NCBI RefSeq assembly: GCF_003863365.1
Contig: NZ_RQXT01000002.1
Span: 248,001-312,000, forward strand
Direction: 5' to 3'
Source: Mesorhizobium tamadayense
Lineage (GTDB): Bacteria; Pseudomonadota; Alphaproteobacteria; Rhizobiales; Rhizobiaceae
Length of the DNA: 64,000 nt
Program-made: the position numbers and the translations under genes
Part shown: positions 1 to 8,604 of the stretch, one piece after another
How the letters are laid out: every line of letters begins with the position of its first letter
How positions within the stretch are numbered: the stretch's first letter is position 1
Notes under the pieces: model-generated
Seen by the model: the letters and a program-made list of their open reading frames with translations, nothing else
Database searches by the model: none
Told to the model about the DNA's origin: nothing

Positions 1-1
1 G

Positions 2-1042
2 GAAGTTCGCGTTACCAACGTGCGCAAGGAGTTTGAGCGGTTTCCGGCGCTCCACGACGTGTCTCTCGACATCAGGTCGGGTGAACTCATCGCGTTGCTT
101 GGGCCGTCCGGTTCCGGCAAGACGACGCTGCTCAGGCTGATCGCCGGCCTGGAGCGGCCGACCAGGGGCGCCATCTTCTTCGGCGACGAGGACGCCTCGC
201 AGAAGTCGATCCAGGAGCGCAATGTCGGCTTCGTGTTCCAGCATTACGCGCTGTTCCGCCACATGACGGTTGCCGACAATATCGGCTTTGGCCTGAAGGT
301 CCGGCACGGCGCCACCAGACCATCGGCGCAGGAAATCCGCCGCCGCGCCTCCGAGCTCCTCGACCTCGTCCAACTGTCGGGGCTGGAAAAGCGCTATCCG
401 GCACAACTCTCCGGCGGCCAGCGCCAGCGCGTCGCTTTGGCCCGCGCCATGGCGATCGAGCCCAGGGTGCTGCTGCTCGACGAGCCGTTCGGCGCCCTCG
501 ACGCGCAGGTGCGTCGCGAGCTGCGCCGCTGGCTGCGCGAGATCCACGATCAGACCGGCCACACCACGGTCTTCGTCACCCATGACCAGGAGGAGGCGCT
601 CGAGCTCGCCGACCGCGTCGTGGTGATGAGCCAGGGCCGCATCGAGCAGGTCGGCACCGCCGACGAAATCTACGACACGCCGAACTCGCCTTTCGTCTAC
701 AGCTTCATCGGTGAATCGAGCTCGCTGCCGGTCAAGGTCGACAATGGCGAGGTCTGGCTCGCCGACCGGCCGATCGGCCTGCAGGCGCCGCCGCACGCGC
801 CATCCGGCGAGGCGCTGCTCTGCTTCCGTCCGCATGATGTCGAGTTGCTCGACGGCTGCAGCGGCTGCATCGCCGGCACGGTCGCCGCCAGCCGCCGCGT
901 CGCCAGCACCAGGCGGGTCGAGCTCGAGGTCGGCGGCGAGCGCCAGCGCGTCGAGATCGAGCTGCCGGTCGACCATCCCGCGGCACAGAAGAGCCGGGTG
1001 GCCTTCAGGCCGAGGCGCTGGAAGCTCTTCCCCGCCTCCTGA
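2..1042 (+). CDS. cysA: Sulfate/thiosulfate ABC transporter ATP-binding protein, 5' partial
   Basis: This is the cytoplasmic ATPase of a sulfate-type ABC importer. The open frame runs to the left window edge; a GTG at 20 is in frame, but the residues EVRVTN before it match the usual N-terminus, so the true start is probably one or two codons outside the window. Visible motifs are Walker [11 protein letters not shown]-loop VFQHYALF, signature [14 protein letters not shown], Walker [12 protein letters not shown] and H-loop THDQEEA, followed by a C-terminal domain of about 110 residues of the CysA/PotA kind. About 340 residues is normal for CysA. The assignment to sulfate rests on the FGDEDAS-type N-terminal region and on the sulfate-binding protein gene next downstream; the permeases would lie upstream of the window. 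Confidence 0.85.
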   Translation, partial: EVRVTNVRKEFERFPALHDVSLDIRSGELIALLGPSGSGKTTLLRLIAGLERPTRGAIFFGDEDASQKSIQERNVGFVFQHYALFRHMTVADNIGFGLKVRHGATRPSAQEIRRRASELLDLVQLSGLEKRYPAQLSGGQRQRVALARAMAIEPRVLLLDEPFGALDAQVRRELRRWLREIHDQTGHTTVFVTHDQEEALELADRVVVMSQGRIEQVGTADEIYDTPNSPFVYSFIGESSSLPVKVDNGEVWLADRPIGLQAPPHAPSGEALLCFRPHDVELLDGCSGCIAGTVAASRRVASTRRVELEVGGERQRVEIELPVDHPAAQKSRVAFRPRRWKLFPAS

Positions 1043-1328
1043 CGCATCTTTCTGCCCGGCGCTTGCTGCGGCACCCTAGAGCATGATCCCGGAATTCGGT
1101 TTTCGGAAAAGATCATGCTCAAACAAAAGAGATAGAGCGATCCCGATTTTATCGGGATCTAGCAGCGCCGCGCTGAATCTGCTTGGAAGAAAAACCTACC
1201 AAACAGCTGTTTCGGCGAGGTATTTTTCAGCCGCCTGCCCGCCCCTCGGACCCCGTGCCTGGTCGGGCCAGGCTTTCCTTTTTATGGTCGCACCATAGTT
1301 CCGCATTATTCGAGAGGAGAATCGTTTC
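1043..1328. other. Intergenic region between cysA and the sulfate-binding protein gene
   Basis: This 286-bp gap carries a palindromic repeat (listed separately) and then about 160 bp with no convincing gene. The AT-rich stretch around 1170-1230 could hold the promoter of the binding-protein gene, but no clear -35/-10 pair stands out. A strong ribosome site GAGAGGAGA lies 8 bases before the downstream ATG at 1329. Confidence 0.5.
1079..1159. repeat. Palindromic intergenic repeat with two hairpins
   Basis: The arms GAGCATGATC (1079-1088) and GATCATGCTC (1111-1120) form a perfect 10-bp inverted repeat. It is followed by a second hairpin, GATCCCGAT / ATCGGGATC (1139-1147 and 1151-1159), with a 3-base loop. 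This two-hairpin layout is typical of short dispersed repeats in Mesorhizobium intergenic DNA (recalled, not searched). It may act as a terminator or mRNA stabiliser after cysA, but there is no T-run. Confidence 0.7.
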
Positions 1329-2315
1329 ATGAAGCGCTTATTGCTTGGCATCGTCACTTTTGCCGGCCTCGTCCTGGCGCCCTCCCAAGCCTGGTCGGCC
1401 GACAGGCTATTGAATGCCTCCTACGACGTTGGCCGCGAATTGTTTGCCGACATCAACAAGGCTTTCATCGCGCAGCATCCCGGCGTGACCGTCGATCAGT
1501 CCCACGCCGGAACCTCGGCGCAGGCGCGTGCCATCGCCGAAGGCCTGGCTGCCGATGTCGTCACCTTCAACCAAGTCACCGACGTCGATTTCCTGGTCAA
1601 GAAGGGTCTTGTCTCGGCCGACTGGCAGAAGGATTTTCCGGACAACGCCTCGCCCTTCTATTCGCTGCCGTCCTTCCTGGTGCGCGCTGGCAACCCCAAG
1701 CATATCAAGGACTGGAGCGATCTGGCGCGCGACGACGTCCAGGTGATCTTCCCCAACCCGAAGACATCAGGCAATGCGCGCTATACCTATCTCGCCGCCA
1801 CCGCTTACGCCAAGGAGGCCTTCAAGGGCGACGACGCCAAGGTGAAGGAGTTCATCACCAAGCTGTTCAACAACGTGCCGATCTTCGACACCGGCGGCCG
1901 CGCCGCCACCACCACCTTCGTGCAGCGCGAGATCGGCGACGTGCTGATCACCTTCGAATCCGAAACGCGCGGCATCCGCAAGGAATATGGCGACGACAAG
2001 TTCGAGCAGGTCACGCCTTCGGTCAGCCTGCTGGCAGAATTCCCAGTGGCGATCGTCGACAAGGTCGCCGACGAGCACGGCAGCCGCGATCTTGCCAAGA
2101 CCTATCTCGACTTCCTTTATTCGCCCCAAGGCCAGGACATTGCCGCCCGCGATGGCCTGCGGGCGCGCGACGCTGCAGTCGCCGCCAAATACAAGGCCGA
2201 TTTTCCCGACGTCCGCCTGTTGACGGTGGATGAGGTCTTCGGCGGCTGGGACAAGGTGCAGAAAGAGCATTTCGCGGCAGGCGGCCTGCTCGACCAGGTC
2301 TACGGCAGCCGCTAG
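1329..2315 (+). CDS. Sulfate ABC transporter periplasmic substrate-binding protein
   Basis: The protein is a periplasmic receptor expected to deliver sulfate or thiosulfate to the CysTWA transporter. Residues 1-24 form a signal peptide (positive MKR, hydrophobic core, cleavage after AWSA). The mature part starts with the family motif LLNASYDVGRELF and continues with QSHAGTSAQARA and DVVTFNQVTDVDFL, which match Sbp/CysP proteins that clamp the oxyanion. The length of 328 residues is normal for Sbp. The start has a strong ribosome site (GAGAGGAGA). It follows cysA on the same strand after 286 bp, so it may have its own promoter. Confidence 0.9.
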   Translation: MKRLLLGIVTFAGLVLAPSQAWSADRLLNASYDVGRELFADINKAFIAQHPGVTVDQSHAGTSAQARAIAEGLAADVVTFNQVTDVDFLVKKGLVSADWQKDFPDNASPFYSLPSFLVRAGNPKHIKDWSDLARDDVQVIFPNPKTSGNARYTYLAATAYAKEAFKGDDAKVKEFITKLFNNVPIFDTGGRAATTTFVQREIGDVLITFESETRGIRKEYGDDKFEQVTPSVSLLAEFPVAIVDKVADEHGSRDLAKTYLDFLYSPQGQDIAARDGLRARDAAVAAKYKADFPDVRLLTVDEVFGGWDKVQKEHFAAGGLLDQVYGSR

Positions 2316-2557
2316 CCCACTCGATCGGAAAGAGAGCAGGAAAGCCGGCTTTCTTCGTTATCCGGTGCCGGCATCGTTTTGTCGGGGAAATCACCGCGCC
2401 CAATGTGAAAAACGTTACGAAGAATCAACGCGTTTGTGCCTAAACCTGTGTTGACGAATTGTTGTGCCAATTGGCGCTGCGCGGCCGAACTGTCATGATT
2501 TGCACACAAACAACCGCCAGATGCAGGGCAATTGGGGTTTGATGAACTGAATCGGGC
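2316..2557. other. Intergenic region upstream of the Rrf2 regulator
   Basis: No gene is seen. A short perfect palindrome, GAAAGCCGGCTTTC (2340-2353), follows the binding-protein stop and is succeeded by a weak T-rich stretch, so it could be a minor terminator. A TTGACG hexamer near 2451 could be part of a promoter for the regulator, but no matching -10 box is convincing. Confidence 0.35.
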
Positions 2558-3007
2558 ATGCTGACCAAAAAAGGCAAATACGGCCTCAAAGCCCTCGTGC
2601 ATCTTTCCAGCCTGCCGGCTGGCCAGCTTGCATTCGTCAACGACATAGCGGTCGCCAACAACATCCCGAAGAAATTCCTGGATGCCATCCTGGGCGAATT
2701 GCGCAATGCCGGTTTCGTGCAGAGCCGCAAGGGCAAGGAAGGCGGCTATCGCCTCGCTAGGCCCGCCTCCGAGATCAAGATCGGCCATGTCGTGCGCGTG
2801 CTCGACGGACCGCTGGCGCCGATCCCTTGCGCCAGCCGGACGCAATATCAGCGCTGCGAGGACTGCGACGAGGCGACATGCCAGGTCCGCCACATGATGC
2901 TGGAAGTGCGGCAGGCGATCGCCGAGGTGCTCGACAATCGCAGCCTCGCCGCCATGCGCGACGCCGACAACGACGATTTCCCGGCCGAGCTGACCTCACA
3001 GATCTAA
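2558..3007 (+). CDS. Rrf2 family transcriptional regulator
   Basis: This is a small winged-helix regulator of the Rrf2 family (IscR, NsrR, CymR, RirA). Residues 1-65 hold the helix-turn-helix and the wing (MLTKKGKYGLKALVHL, then SRKGKEGGYRLARP), as expected. Four cysteines follow at 91, 100, 103 and 108, in the region where Rrf2 proteins bind an iron-sulfur cluster, although the spacing differs from the IscR C-x5-C-x5-C pattern. The 149-residue length is normal. Its place directly after a sulfate-binding-protein gene suggests control of sulfur uptake, as CymR does in Firmicutes; iron-sulfur or iron sensing is the alternative. Confidence 0.85.
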   Translation: MLTKKGKYGLKALVHLSSLPAGQLAFVNDIAVANNIPKKFLDAILGELRNAGFVQSRKGKEGGYRLARPASEIKIGHVVRVLDGPLAPIPCASRTQYQRCEDCDEATCQVRHMMLEVRQAIAEVLDNRSLAAMRDADNDDFPAELTSQI

Positions 3008-3111
3008 TGCATGTCGCCCAAAAGTGCGCAGCGGTTTTGGGGAGAACGACATGCATCAAAACAAAGATTTAAAGCGCGTCGCCTGATTCCGTCTCGACGC
3101 GACGCGCTTTA
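3007..3111. repeat. Dispersed palindromic repeat, type ATGTCG-CCCAAAA
   Basis: Outer arms ATGCATGTCG (3007-3016) and CGACATGCAT (3047-3056) enclose a core CCCAAAA...TTTTGGG. A second hairpin follows, TAAAGCGCGTCGC (3070-3082) with GCGACGCGCTTTA (3099-3111). Related copies lie at 4371-4473, 12606-12653 and 22544-22590. It begins on the last base of the rrf2 stop codon. Confidence 0.8.
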
Positions 3112-3206
3112 GCTGCCCGGCCGCGCGCCACGCCGTTGGTTGTCTGTCCGCGGCAGACGCAGTAAATCGGCTGACGCATGGAACAAGGTTTGGGGGTATC
3201 TGACGC

Positions 3207-4373
3207 ATGAGGCTGCCTTGGCTTGGCAATTCGCGCAGGGCCGACACGCAACCGTCATCCCCCAATGTCTATCATACCGAGATCATCGCCGACGTGCCGG
3301 TGCCGGAGCGGGGCGAAACCGTCCGCTTCTTCAGCCGCAAGCTCGTCCGCCCCGGCAAATTGCGCAGCGTCTCCAACAAGGATCTGCGCGAAAGCCTGCT
3401 CTCCTTGTTCTATCTCAGCGTGGCGGCGGTCTTGCCGGTCGCCTGGTGGGCGCCGATCTGCGATTGGGTCTCGACGCTTCGGCGCAAGCGCCATTTTCGC
3501 AAGGAATTCGCGCGCTATGACGTCGCGATCAAAGCAGTGCTTGGCGATGACGCCGACACGCGAGCCCTTTTCAAGGGCCATCTCGCCGCCGCGCATCGCC
3601 GCCGCCTGATGCTTGCCGCTCATCTGGTGCCCGGCAGGCGCTGGTCGCCGGCAATCCCGCTGGAAGGCATCGACGGCTTGCGCGAGGCCCTGCAGCGCGG
3701 CCGCGGCGCCATTGTCTGGTGCGATCAGTTCATCGCCCAGACGATCATGGGCAAGCGCGCCCTCTTTGAAGCCGGCATCGAAGCACACCAGGTGAGCGTC
3801 AACTTCCACGGCTTTTCGGAAAGCAAATTCGGCCTGCATGTGATCAACAGGCCGCTGGTCGAGGTCGAGAACCGCTTCCTGAAAAGCCGCATCGTCTTCG
3901 AGCGCGCCGACGCCTACCAGGTCACGGTGCGGATCCAGAAGACGCTGAAGGAGAACGGCGTCGTGCTGATGACCAACACCGTCCACGCGGGCTCCACCTT
4001 CACCGAGATCGCCATGGGCGAGCGTGGCTGGACCCACCTCGCCTCGGCGCCGGCGAATTTCGCGGCGCGCGCAGGTGCTGCGCTGTTTGCCATGTCGACC
4101 TTGGAGGCTGTGCCCTTTCGCGAATACCGGGCGATCGTCAGCCCGGAACTGAAGCCCAACGCTGCCCAGCCGGCATCCCAGCCGGCAAAAGACGTGGCGG
4201 CAAAGGACGTGGCGGCAAAGAACCTCGTCCTGCAAGCCGGCTACATCCTGCTCAAGCGGGACCGCCTGCTGGAAGCGGTGAAATCATACCCGGACCAGAT
4301 GATGGCCTGGTCTGGCGCCAACCGGCTCACCGGGCGACAGGACCAACCCGCGATCGGTGGCGATACAGGCTAA
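3207..4373 (+). CDS. LpxL-like lysophospholipid acyltransferase superfamily protein
   Basis: The protein resembles lauroyl/myristoyl acyltransferases over residues about 130-320: a GIDGLREALQRGRGAIVW segment, a central VVLMTNTVHAGSTFTEIAMG segment, and ASAPANFAARAGAALFAM matching the conserved LpxL region. There is a possible membrane segment near residues 62-80. The catalytic HX4D/E motif of the superfamily is not visible; where it should be, the sequence reads VWCDQFIAQ. Activity is therefore uncertain. A short repeated tail (AKDVAAKDVAAK, about residues 328-341) looks like a slippage product. It stands alone between two palindromic repeats. The ATG at 3207 is plausible but its ribosome site is weak. 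Confidence 0.6.
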   Translation: MRLPWLGNSRRADTQPSSPNVYHTEIIADVPVPERGETVRFFSRKLVRPGKLRSVSNKDLRESLLSLFYLSVAAVLPVAWWAPICDWVSTLRRKRHFRKEFARYDVAIKAVLGDDADTRALFKGHLAAAHRRRLMLAAHLVPGRRWSPAIPLEGIDGLREALQRGRGAIVWCDQFIAQTIMGKRALFEAGIEAHQVSVNFHGFSESKFGLHVINRPLVEVENRFLKSRIVFERADAYQVTVRIQKTLKENGVVLMTNTVHAGSTFTEIAMGERGWTHLASAPANFAARAGAALFAMSTLEAVPFREYRAIVSPELKPNAAQPASQPAKDVAAKDVAAKNLVLQAGYILLKRDRLLEAVKSYPDQMMAWSGANRLTGRQDQPAIGGDTG

Positions 4374-4473
4374 AGCAGGTCGCGTGAAAAAGGATTTACG
4401 CGACCTGCTTTAGGCCTTTGATTTTAAGCATGTCTTTGTCCCGAAACCGCTGCACACTTTCGGGAGACATGCT
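4371..4473. repeat. Dispersed palindromic repeat with two hairpins
   Basis: The first hairpin pairs TAAAGCAGGTCGCGT (4371-4385) with ACGCGACCTGCTTTA (4398-4412). The second pairs AGCATGTCT (4427-4435) with AGACATGCT (4465-4473) around a core CCCGAAACCGCTGCACACTTTCGGG. It has the same two units as the repeat at 3007-3111 in reverse order. It fills the space between the convergent acyltransferase and gluconokinase genes and may serve as a two-way terminator. Confidence 0.75.
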
Positions 4474-4968
4474 CTAGCCGAGCACTTCCTTCGCGATCGC
4501 GGCTACGGTCCGCGCCGCGTCCACCGTTACCGCGAGCTCGTCCGGGCCCGGCTCTTCCAGGGTCGCGAACTGGCTGTCGACCAGGCTTGCCGGCATGAAA
4601 TGGCCTTTGCGGCCCGCGACCCGCCGCCAGGCGGTCTCGCGATCGATCTTGAGATAAAGGAAGACGATGCCCGGGCAAAAGCCGCGCAGCCGGTCGCGAT
4701 AGCTGCGCTTCAGCGCCGAGCAAGCCGCAACGGCTTTCTGTCCGTCGGCGACGGAGGCCGCGATGCGCTCGCCGATGGCGTCGAGCCAGCCTTCGCGCAA
4801 CGCATCCGTCAGCGGCTCGCCGCGCGCCATGCGCGCCACGTTTTCGGGCGGATGCAGTCGGTCGCCTTCGATGAAGACCGCGCTCAGCTCTTTGGCCAGC
4901 GCTTCGCCGACGACCGTCTTGCCGCAGCCGGCGACCCCCATCACGACGATGGCCGGCGCTGACCGCAT
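4474..4968 (-). CDS. gntK: Gluconokinase
   Basis: GntK phosphorylates D-gluconate to 6-phosphogluconate with ATP in the cytoplasm, feeding the Entner-Doudoroff and pentose phosphate routes. The Walker A motif GVAGCGKT lies at residues 10-17, followed by the family motifs EGDRLHPPENVARMARGEPL and GRKGHFMPASLVDSQFATLE. The length of 164 residues is normal for GntK. The start ATG at 4968 (MRSAPAIVVMG) was chosen because upstream residues are unlike the family. It is the last gene of the minus-strand importer operon, 53 bases after the second permease, which suggests that the importer brings in gluconate or a sugar that yields it. Confidence 0.9.
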   Translation of the reverse strand: MRSAPAIVVMGVAGCGKTVVGEALAKELSAVFIEGDRLHPPENVARMARGEPLTDALREGWLDAIGERIAASVADGQKAVAACSALKRSYRDRLRGFCPGIVFLYLKIDRETAWRRVAGRKGHFMPASLVDSQFATLEEPGPDELAVTVDAARTVAAIAKEVLG

Positions 4969-5021
4969 GCCGTTCAATCGAGCCTCCGATGGCTGTGCCC
5001 TTGCCGATCCTTCATCCACGG

Positions 5022-6008
5022 TCAGCGACTTGCCGGCGCGCGGCCATAGAGCAAAAGCATGGCGACGATGACGACGCCGTAGATAATCTGCCGTCCCGCC
5101 TCCGGCATCTGCATGACCGACAGGATCGACTGCAGCAGCGTGATCAGGATCACGCCGGCGACGGTGCCGAGGTAGGAGCCGCGCCCGCCGAGGATCGAGG
5201 TGCCGCCGAGCACCACCGCGGCGATCGACGGCAGCAGATAGGCATCGCCCATCGACTGTGCTGCCTTCGACGCATAGCCCGCAAGCAGGACACCCCCAAA
5301 GGCCGAGAGCCCGCCGGACACGGCAAAGGCAATCATCACCACGCGGCGTGTGTCGATGCCGGAAAGATAGGCGGCACGCTCGCGATTGCCGATGCCGTAG
5401 ACGGCGCGGCCGAAGGTGGTGCGTGTCAGCACGAAAACCATTGCCGCCCCTATCAGCGCCCAGATGATCACGGCGTTCGGCACCCCCGGAACGGTAAAAC
5501 CGGTCGCAAGGTAGCGCATCGCCGAAGTCGCCGAATCCTGCGGTGAGAACCCGCCCGTGTAGACCACCATCAGCCCTTGCGCGACGGCGTTGGTGGCCAA
5601 AGTGATGATCATCGAGGGGATGCGTAGGTAGGCGACGCCGATGCCGTTGACGATGCCGATCGCGACCCCGCACAGGACGCCGAACGGGATGGCAAGAGCG
5701 ACCCCCACCGGACCATAGGCCGCCGCGGCGCAGGCCATCATCGCGCCAGCCGCCACGGCCCATGGCACGGACAGGTCGATCTGCCCGAGCAGGACGACCA
5801 GCATCATGCCGGTGGCGATCACGCCGAGGAACGAGGCGACCTTCAGTTGCTGCAACAGATATTCCGGCGACAGGAAGCTGCGCGAATAGAGGCTGCCGAG
5901 CAGAAGCAGCACCACGATGCAGGCAAAGGCGGTCGCCACCGCCGGATCGGCGCAGCGGATGAATTTCGGCATGCGGCCGGCGATACCGCCAAACGTCGTT
6001 TCGCTCAC
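5022..6008 (-). CDS. Sugar ABC transporter permease 2
   Basis: This is an inner-membrane permease of the ribose/galactose type (RbsC/YjfF family), with about nine hydrophobic segments. The conserved loop GINxxxVGxL-equivalent region reads LAGYASKAAQSMGDAYLLPSIA and is followed by VVLGGTSILGGRGS, the typical EAA-like coupling region of this family. I chose the GTG at 6008, which overlaps the preceding stop as GTGA and has GGAG 8 bases upstream; an in-frame GTG at 6017 is an alternative. It probably pairs with the permease encoded just upstream to form a heterodimeric channel. Confidence 0.85.
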   Translation of the reverse strand: MSETTFGGIAGRMPKFIRCADPAVATAFACIVVLLLLGSLYSRSFLSPEYLLQQLKVASFLGVIATGMMLVVLLGQIDLSVPWAVAAGAMMACAAAAYGPVGVALAIPFGVLCGVAIGIVNGIGVAYLRIPSMIITLATNAVAQGLMVVYTGGFSPQDSATSAMRYLATGFTVPGVPNAVIIWALIGAAMVFVLTRTTFGRAVYGIGNRERAAYLSGIDTRRVVMIAFAVSGGLSAFGGVLLAGYASKAAQSMGDAYLLPSIAAVVLGGTSILGGRGSYLGTVAGVILITLLQSILSVMQMPEAGRQIIYGVVIVAMLLLYGRAPASR

Positions 6009-6985
6009 AGGAACCACTCCAGCCGGTTGCGCACCCGAAACAGCGCGAAAGCGCCGAGGCTGACCGCGATCAACAGGATAACGCCCTGGAACAGCGGCTG
6101 CCAGAGCGGATCGAAATCGAAGACGAACAGGAGGTCGCCGATGGTGCGGAAGGCGAGCGCGCCGAAGATCGCGCCGATGGCGCTGCCCTTGCCGCCGAAC
6201 AGGGAAACACCGCCGAGCACGACCGCCGCGATCGAGAACAGCGTATAGGCATTGCCGCTGGCATAGGCGGCTTCGCCCGTATAGGTGAAGAACGTCAGGA
6301 ACAGGCCGCCGATCGCGGCAAGCAGCCCTGCCAGGGTGTAGGCAAGGAATTTGCCCCTGCGGATCGGCACGCCGGACATGTAGGCCGCCGTCTCCGACGA
6401 ACCCGCCGCATAGGCCGCGCGGCCGAGCTCGGAGCGGCGGAACGGCACCCAGACGATCAGCACGACGACGAGCAGCGCCGCAAGGCTCGCCGGCACGACG
6501 CCGAAGAAACGCCCGGTCAGAAAGTCGGCGAGGTCCTCATTGACCGATCCGCCGGGAACCGGGCGCAGAAGCAGCGCAAGGCCGAAATAGACGGCGCCCG
6601 TGGCGATGGTGGCCACGATCGGCTGCAGCCGTCCATAAATCACGATAGCGCCGTTGACCGCGCCGCACAGCAGCCCGGTACCGAGCACCGCGACCACACC
6701 GAATGCGGTTTCGAGCCCCGTGCCGATCACCAGCCAGGAAGCCATGCAGTTGGTCAGCGTGAAGATCATGCCGATCGACAGGTCGATGCCGGCGGTGATC
6801 ACCACCAGCGTTTGCGCCATGGCGACGAAAGCCAGCAGCACGCCCTTGTTCGCCGCCGTCTGCACGACATTGGCGGTGAAGCCGGCCGGATGGTTCGCGC
6901 TGTAGATTGCGAACATGACGATGAAGATGGCGAAAGCCAGCAAGGTCCCGCGCTGCTCGGCCAGCCAGTAGCGCCATTCCTTCAC
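6005..6985 (-). CDS. Sugar ABC transporter permease 1
   Basis: A second RbsC-type inner-membrane permease (326 residues) with a typical N-terminal membrane helix (LLAFAIFIVMFAIYSA), the substrate-path motif TAGIDLSIGMIFTLTN near residue 66, and the cytoplasmic coupling segment SIAAVVLGGVSLFGGKGSAIGA near residue 255. Its start overlaps the stop of the ATPase gene by 4 bases and its stop overlaps the next permease gene, so translation is probably coupled. The binding protein - ATPase - permease - permease order is the same as in the galactofuranose importer YtfQRT-YjfF. Confidence 0.87.
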   Translation of the reverse strand: MKEWRYWLAEQRGTLLAFAIFIVMFAIYSANHPAGFTANVVQTAANKGVLLAFVAMAQTLVVITAGIDLSIGMIFTLTNCMASWLVIGTGLETAFGVVAVLGTGLLCGAVNGAIVIYGRLQPIVATIATGAVYFGLALLLRPVPGGSVNEDLADFLTGRFFGVVPASLAALLVVVLIVWVPFRRSELGRAAYAAGSSETAAYMSGVPIRRGKFLAYTLAGLLAAIGGLFLTFFTYTGEAAYASGNAYTLFSIAAVVLGGVSLFGGKGSAIGAIFGALAFRTIGDLLFVFDFDPLWQPLFQGVILLIAVSLGAFALFRVRNRLEWFL

Positions 6986-8529
6986 GCTTCGCCTCCCTTC
7001 GCCGCGCCTTCGCCCCGGGGGTGGATGTTTAGCGCGCTTGCGATCAGCGCATGCTCGGTGATCTCGGCGCCGACCAGCTGGCGCTTGACCGCGCCGTCAT
7101 AAAGCACCAGCACGCGGTCGCAGCAGCCGATCAGCTCGTCATAGTCCGTCGAATAGAACAGGATGGCGGCCCCCGCGTCGGCCAGCTTGCGCATCAGCTG
7201 ATAAAGTTCCTGCTTGGTGCCGACATCGATGCCGCGCGTCGGATCGTTGAGCAGGATGATGCGCGGCTGCCGCATCAGCCATTTGGCGATCACCACTTTC
7301 TGCTGGTTGCCGCCGGAAAGCGCGCCGACCGGAATGTCGAGGCCTGCCGTCTTGATGGCGAGCAGCCCGACCATGTCGTCGATCAGCCGCTGCTCGGCGC
7401 CGCGGTCGATGAAGCCGGCTCTCGACAGCCTGTCGAGCGCCGCGAAGGACAGGTTCTCGCGCACGGTCATCGGCAGCATCAACCCTTCGGTCTTGCGATC
7501 TTCCGGGATCAGCGCCATGCCGACGCGATCGTGGCTCGCGGCCGCCGGGCTTGCGATCGAGACCGGCTTGCCGTCGACCAGGATCTGCCCGGAAAGACCG
7601 CGCAGCACGCCGAAGAACGCCAGCAGCAATTCGCGCTGGCCCTGGCCGTCCAGCCCACCCAGCCCGACAACCTCGCCCGCCGCGATCGACAACGAGATAT
7701 TGTGCAGCCGGCCGCTCCAGGATAGGTTGCGCGCTTCCAGAACCGGTGCCGCCACGGATTCGGGCCGGACCGGCCTCGGCGGGAAAATGTGGCTGTATTC
7801 GCGGCCGATCATCAGTTCGACGACTTCGTTGTCGCTCTTCGAACCCGCTGCGTAACTGGCGACATTGCGCCCGTTGCGGAACACCGTGCAGTGGTCGGCA
7901 AGCTCGGCGATCTCGTTCATGCGGTGCGAGATGTAGAGCAGCGCCAGCCCTTCCTCGCGCAGCCGCTTCAGCACCCCGAATATCTTGGCGACATCCGCCG
8001 CCGTCAGCGCCGAGGTCGCTTCGTCGAGGATCAGGATGCGCGGCTTCCTGGCCAGCGCCTTGGCGATCTCGACCATCTGCCGGCGCGACAGCGGCAGGTC
8101 CTTGACCAGCGCCAGCGGATGGATGTCGGAGGCGCCGGCGCGGGCGAGCGCCTCTTCCGCCATGCGCCGCTGCGCCTTGCGGTCGATCATGCCGAAGCGC
8201 TTCGGCGGATCGGAAATGACGATGTTGTCGGCGACGCTCAGCTCCGGGATGAGCGAGAGTTCCTGGAAGATGCAGACAATGCCGGCCTGATTTGCCGCTG
8301 CCGGCGATGCGAAGCTCACCTCACTGCCATCGAGCATCATGCGGCCCTCGTCCGGCGCGACGACGCCCGCCATCACCTTGATCAGTGTCGATTTGCCGGC
8401 GCCGTTTTCGCCGAGGATGGCGTGGATGCTGCCGGCCGTGACCGTGAGATCGGCCTTTTCCAAGGCCCGAACGCCGCCATAGCGTTTGGATATGCCTTCC
8501 ATGCGGAAGAGCGGAGCCGCGCCGTCCAT
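6982..8529 (-). CDS. Sugar ABC transporter ATP-binding protein with two ATPase domains
   Basis: The protein (515 residues) carries two tandem nucleotide-binding domains like RbsA, MglA and YtfR. Domain 1 has Walker A GENGAGKST (about 39-47), a signature-like LPLSRRQMVEIAKAL and Walker B ILILDEATSALT. Domain 2 has the relaxed Walker A GLDGQGQREL that is normal for this family, the signature LSGGNQQKVVIAKWL and Walker B ILLNDPTRGIDVG, in which the catalytic Glu is absent as is usual in domain 2 of sugar importers. It is cytoplasmic and energises the two permeases encoded next. Confidence 0.9.
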   Translation of the reverse strand: MDGAAPLFRMEGISKRYGGVRALEKADLTVTAGSIHAILGENGAGKSTLIKVMAGVVAPDEGRMMLDGSEVSFASPAAANQAGIVCIFQELSLIPELSVADNIVISDPPKRFGMIDRKAQRRMAEEALARAGASDIHPLALVKDLPLSRRQMVEIAKALARKPRILILDEATSALTAADVAKIFGVLKRLREEGLALLYISHRMNEIAELADHCTVFRNGRNVASYAAGSKSDNEVVELMIGREYSHIFPPRPVRPESVAAPVLEARNLSWSGRLHNISLSIAAGEVVGLGGLDGQGQRELLLAFFGVLRGLSGQILVDGKPVSIASPAAASHDRVGMALIPEDRKTEGLMLPMTVRENLSFAALDRLSRAGFIDRGAEQRLIDDMVGLLAIKTAGLDIPVGALSGGNQQKVVIAKWLMRQPRIILLNDPTRGIDVGTKQELYQLMRKLADAGAAILFYSTDYDELIGCCDRVLVLYDGAVKRQLVGAEITEHALIASALNIHPRGEGAAKGGEA

Positions 8530-8568
8530 CAGCCCTCCCCAGGCCAGTTCGCGATTGGCATCATGCGG

Positions 8569-8595
8569 CCGGCGCCGCGGAAGCCGCGGCGCCGG
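8569..8595 (-). terminator. Intercistronic GC hairpin after the binding-protein gene
   Basis: Perfect 12-bp arms CCGGCGCCGCGG (8569-8580) and CCGCGGCGCCGG (8584-8595) are separated by a 3-base loop. It lies between the binding-protein stop (8605) and the ATPase start (8529), with no T-run. Such hairpins usually protect the upstream message and dampen read-through, so the receptor is made in excess over the membrane complex. This role is inferred. Confidence 0.6.
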
Positions 8596-8604
8596 AAGAT
8601 CAGG

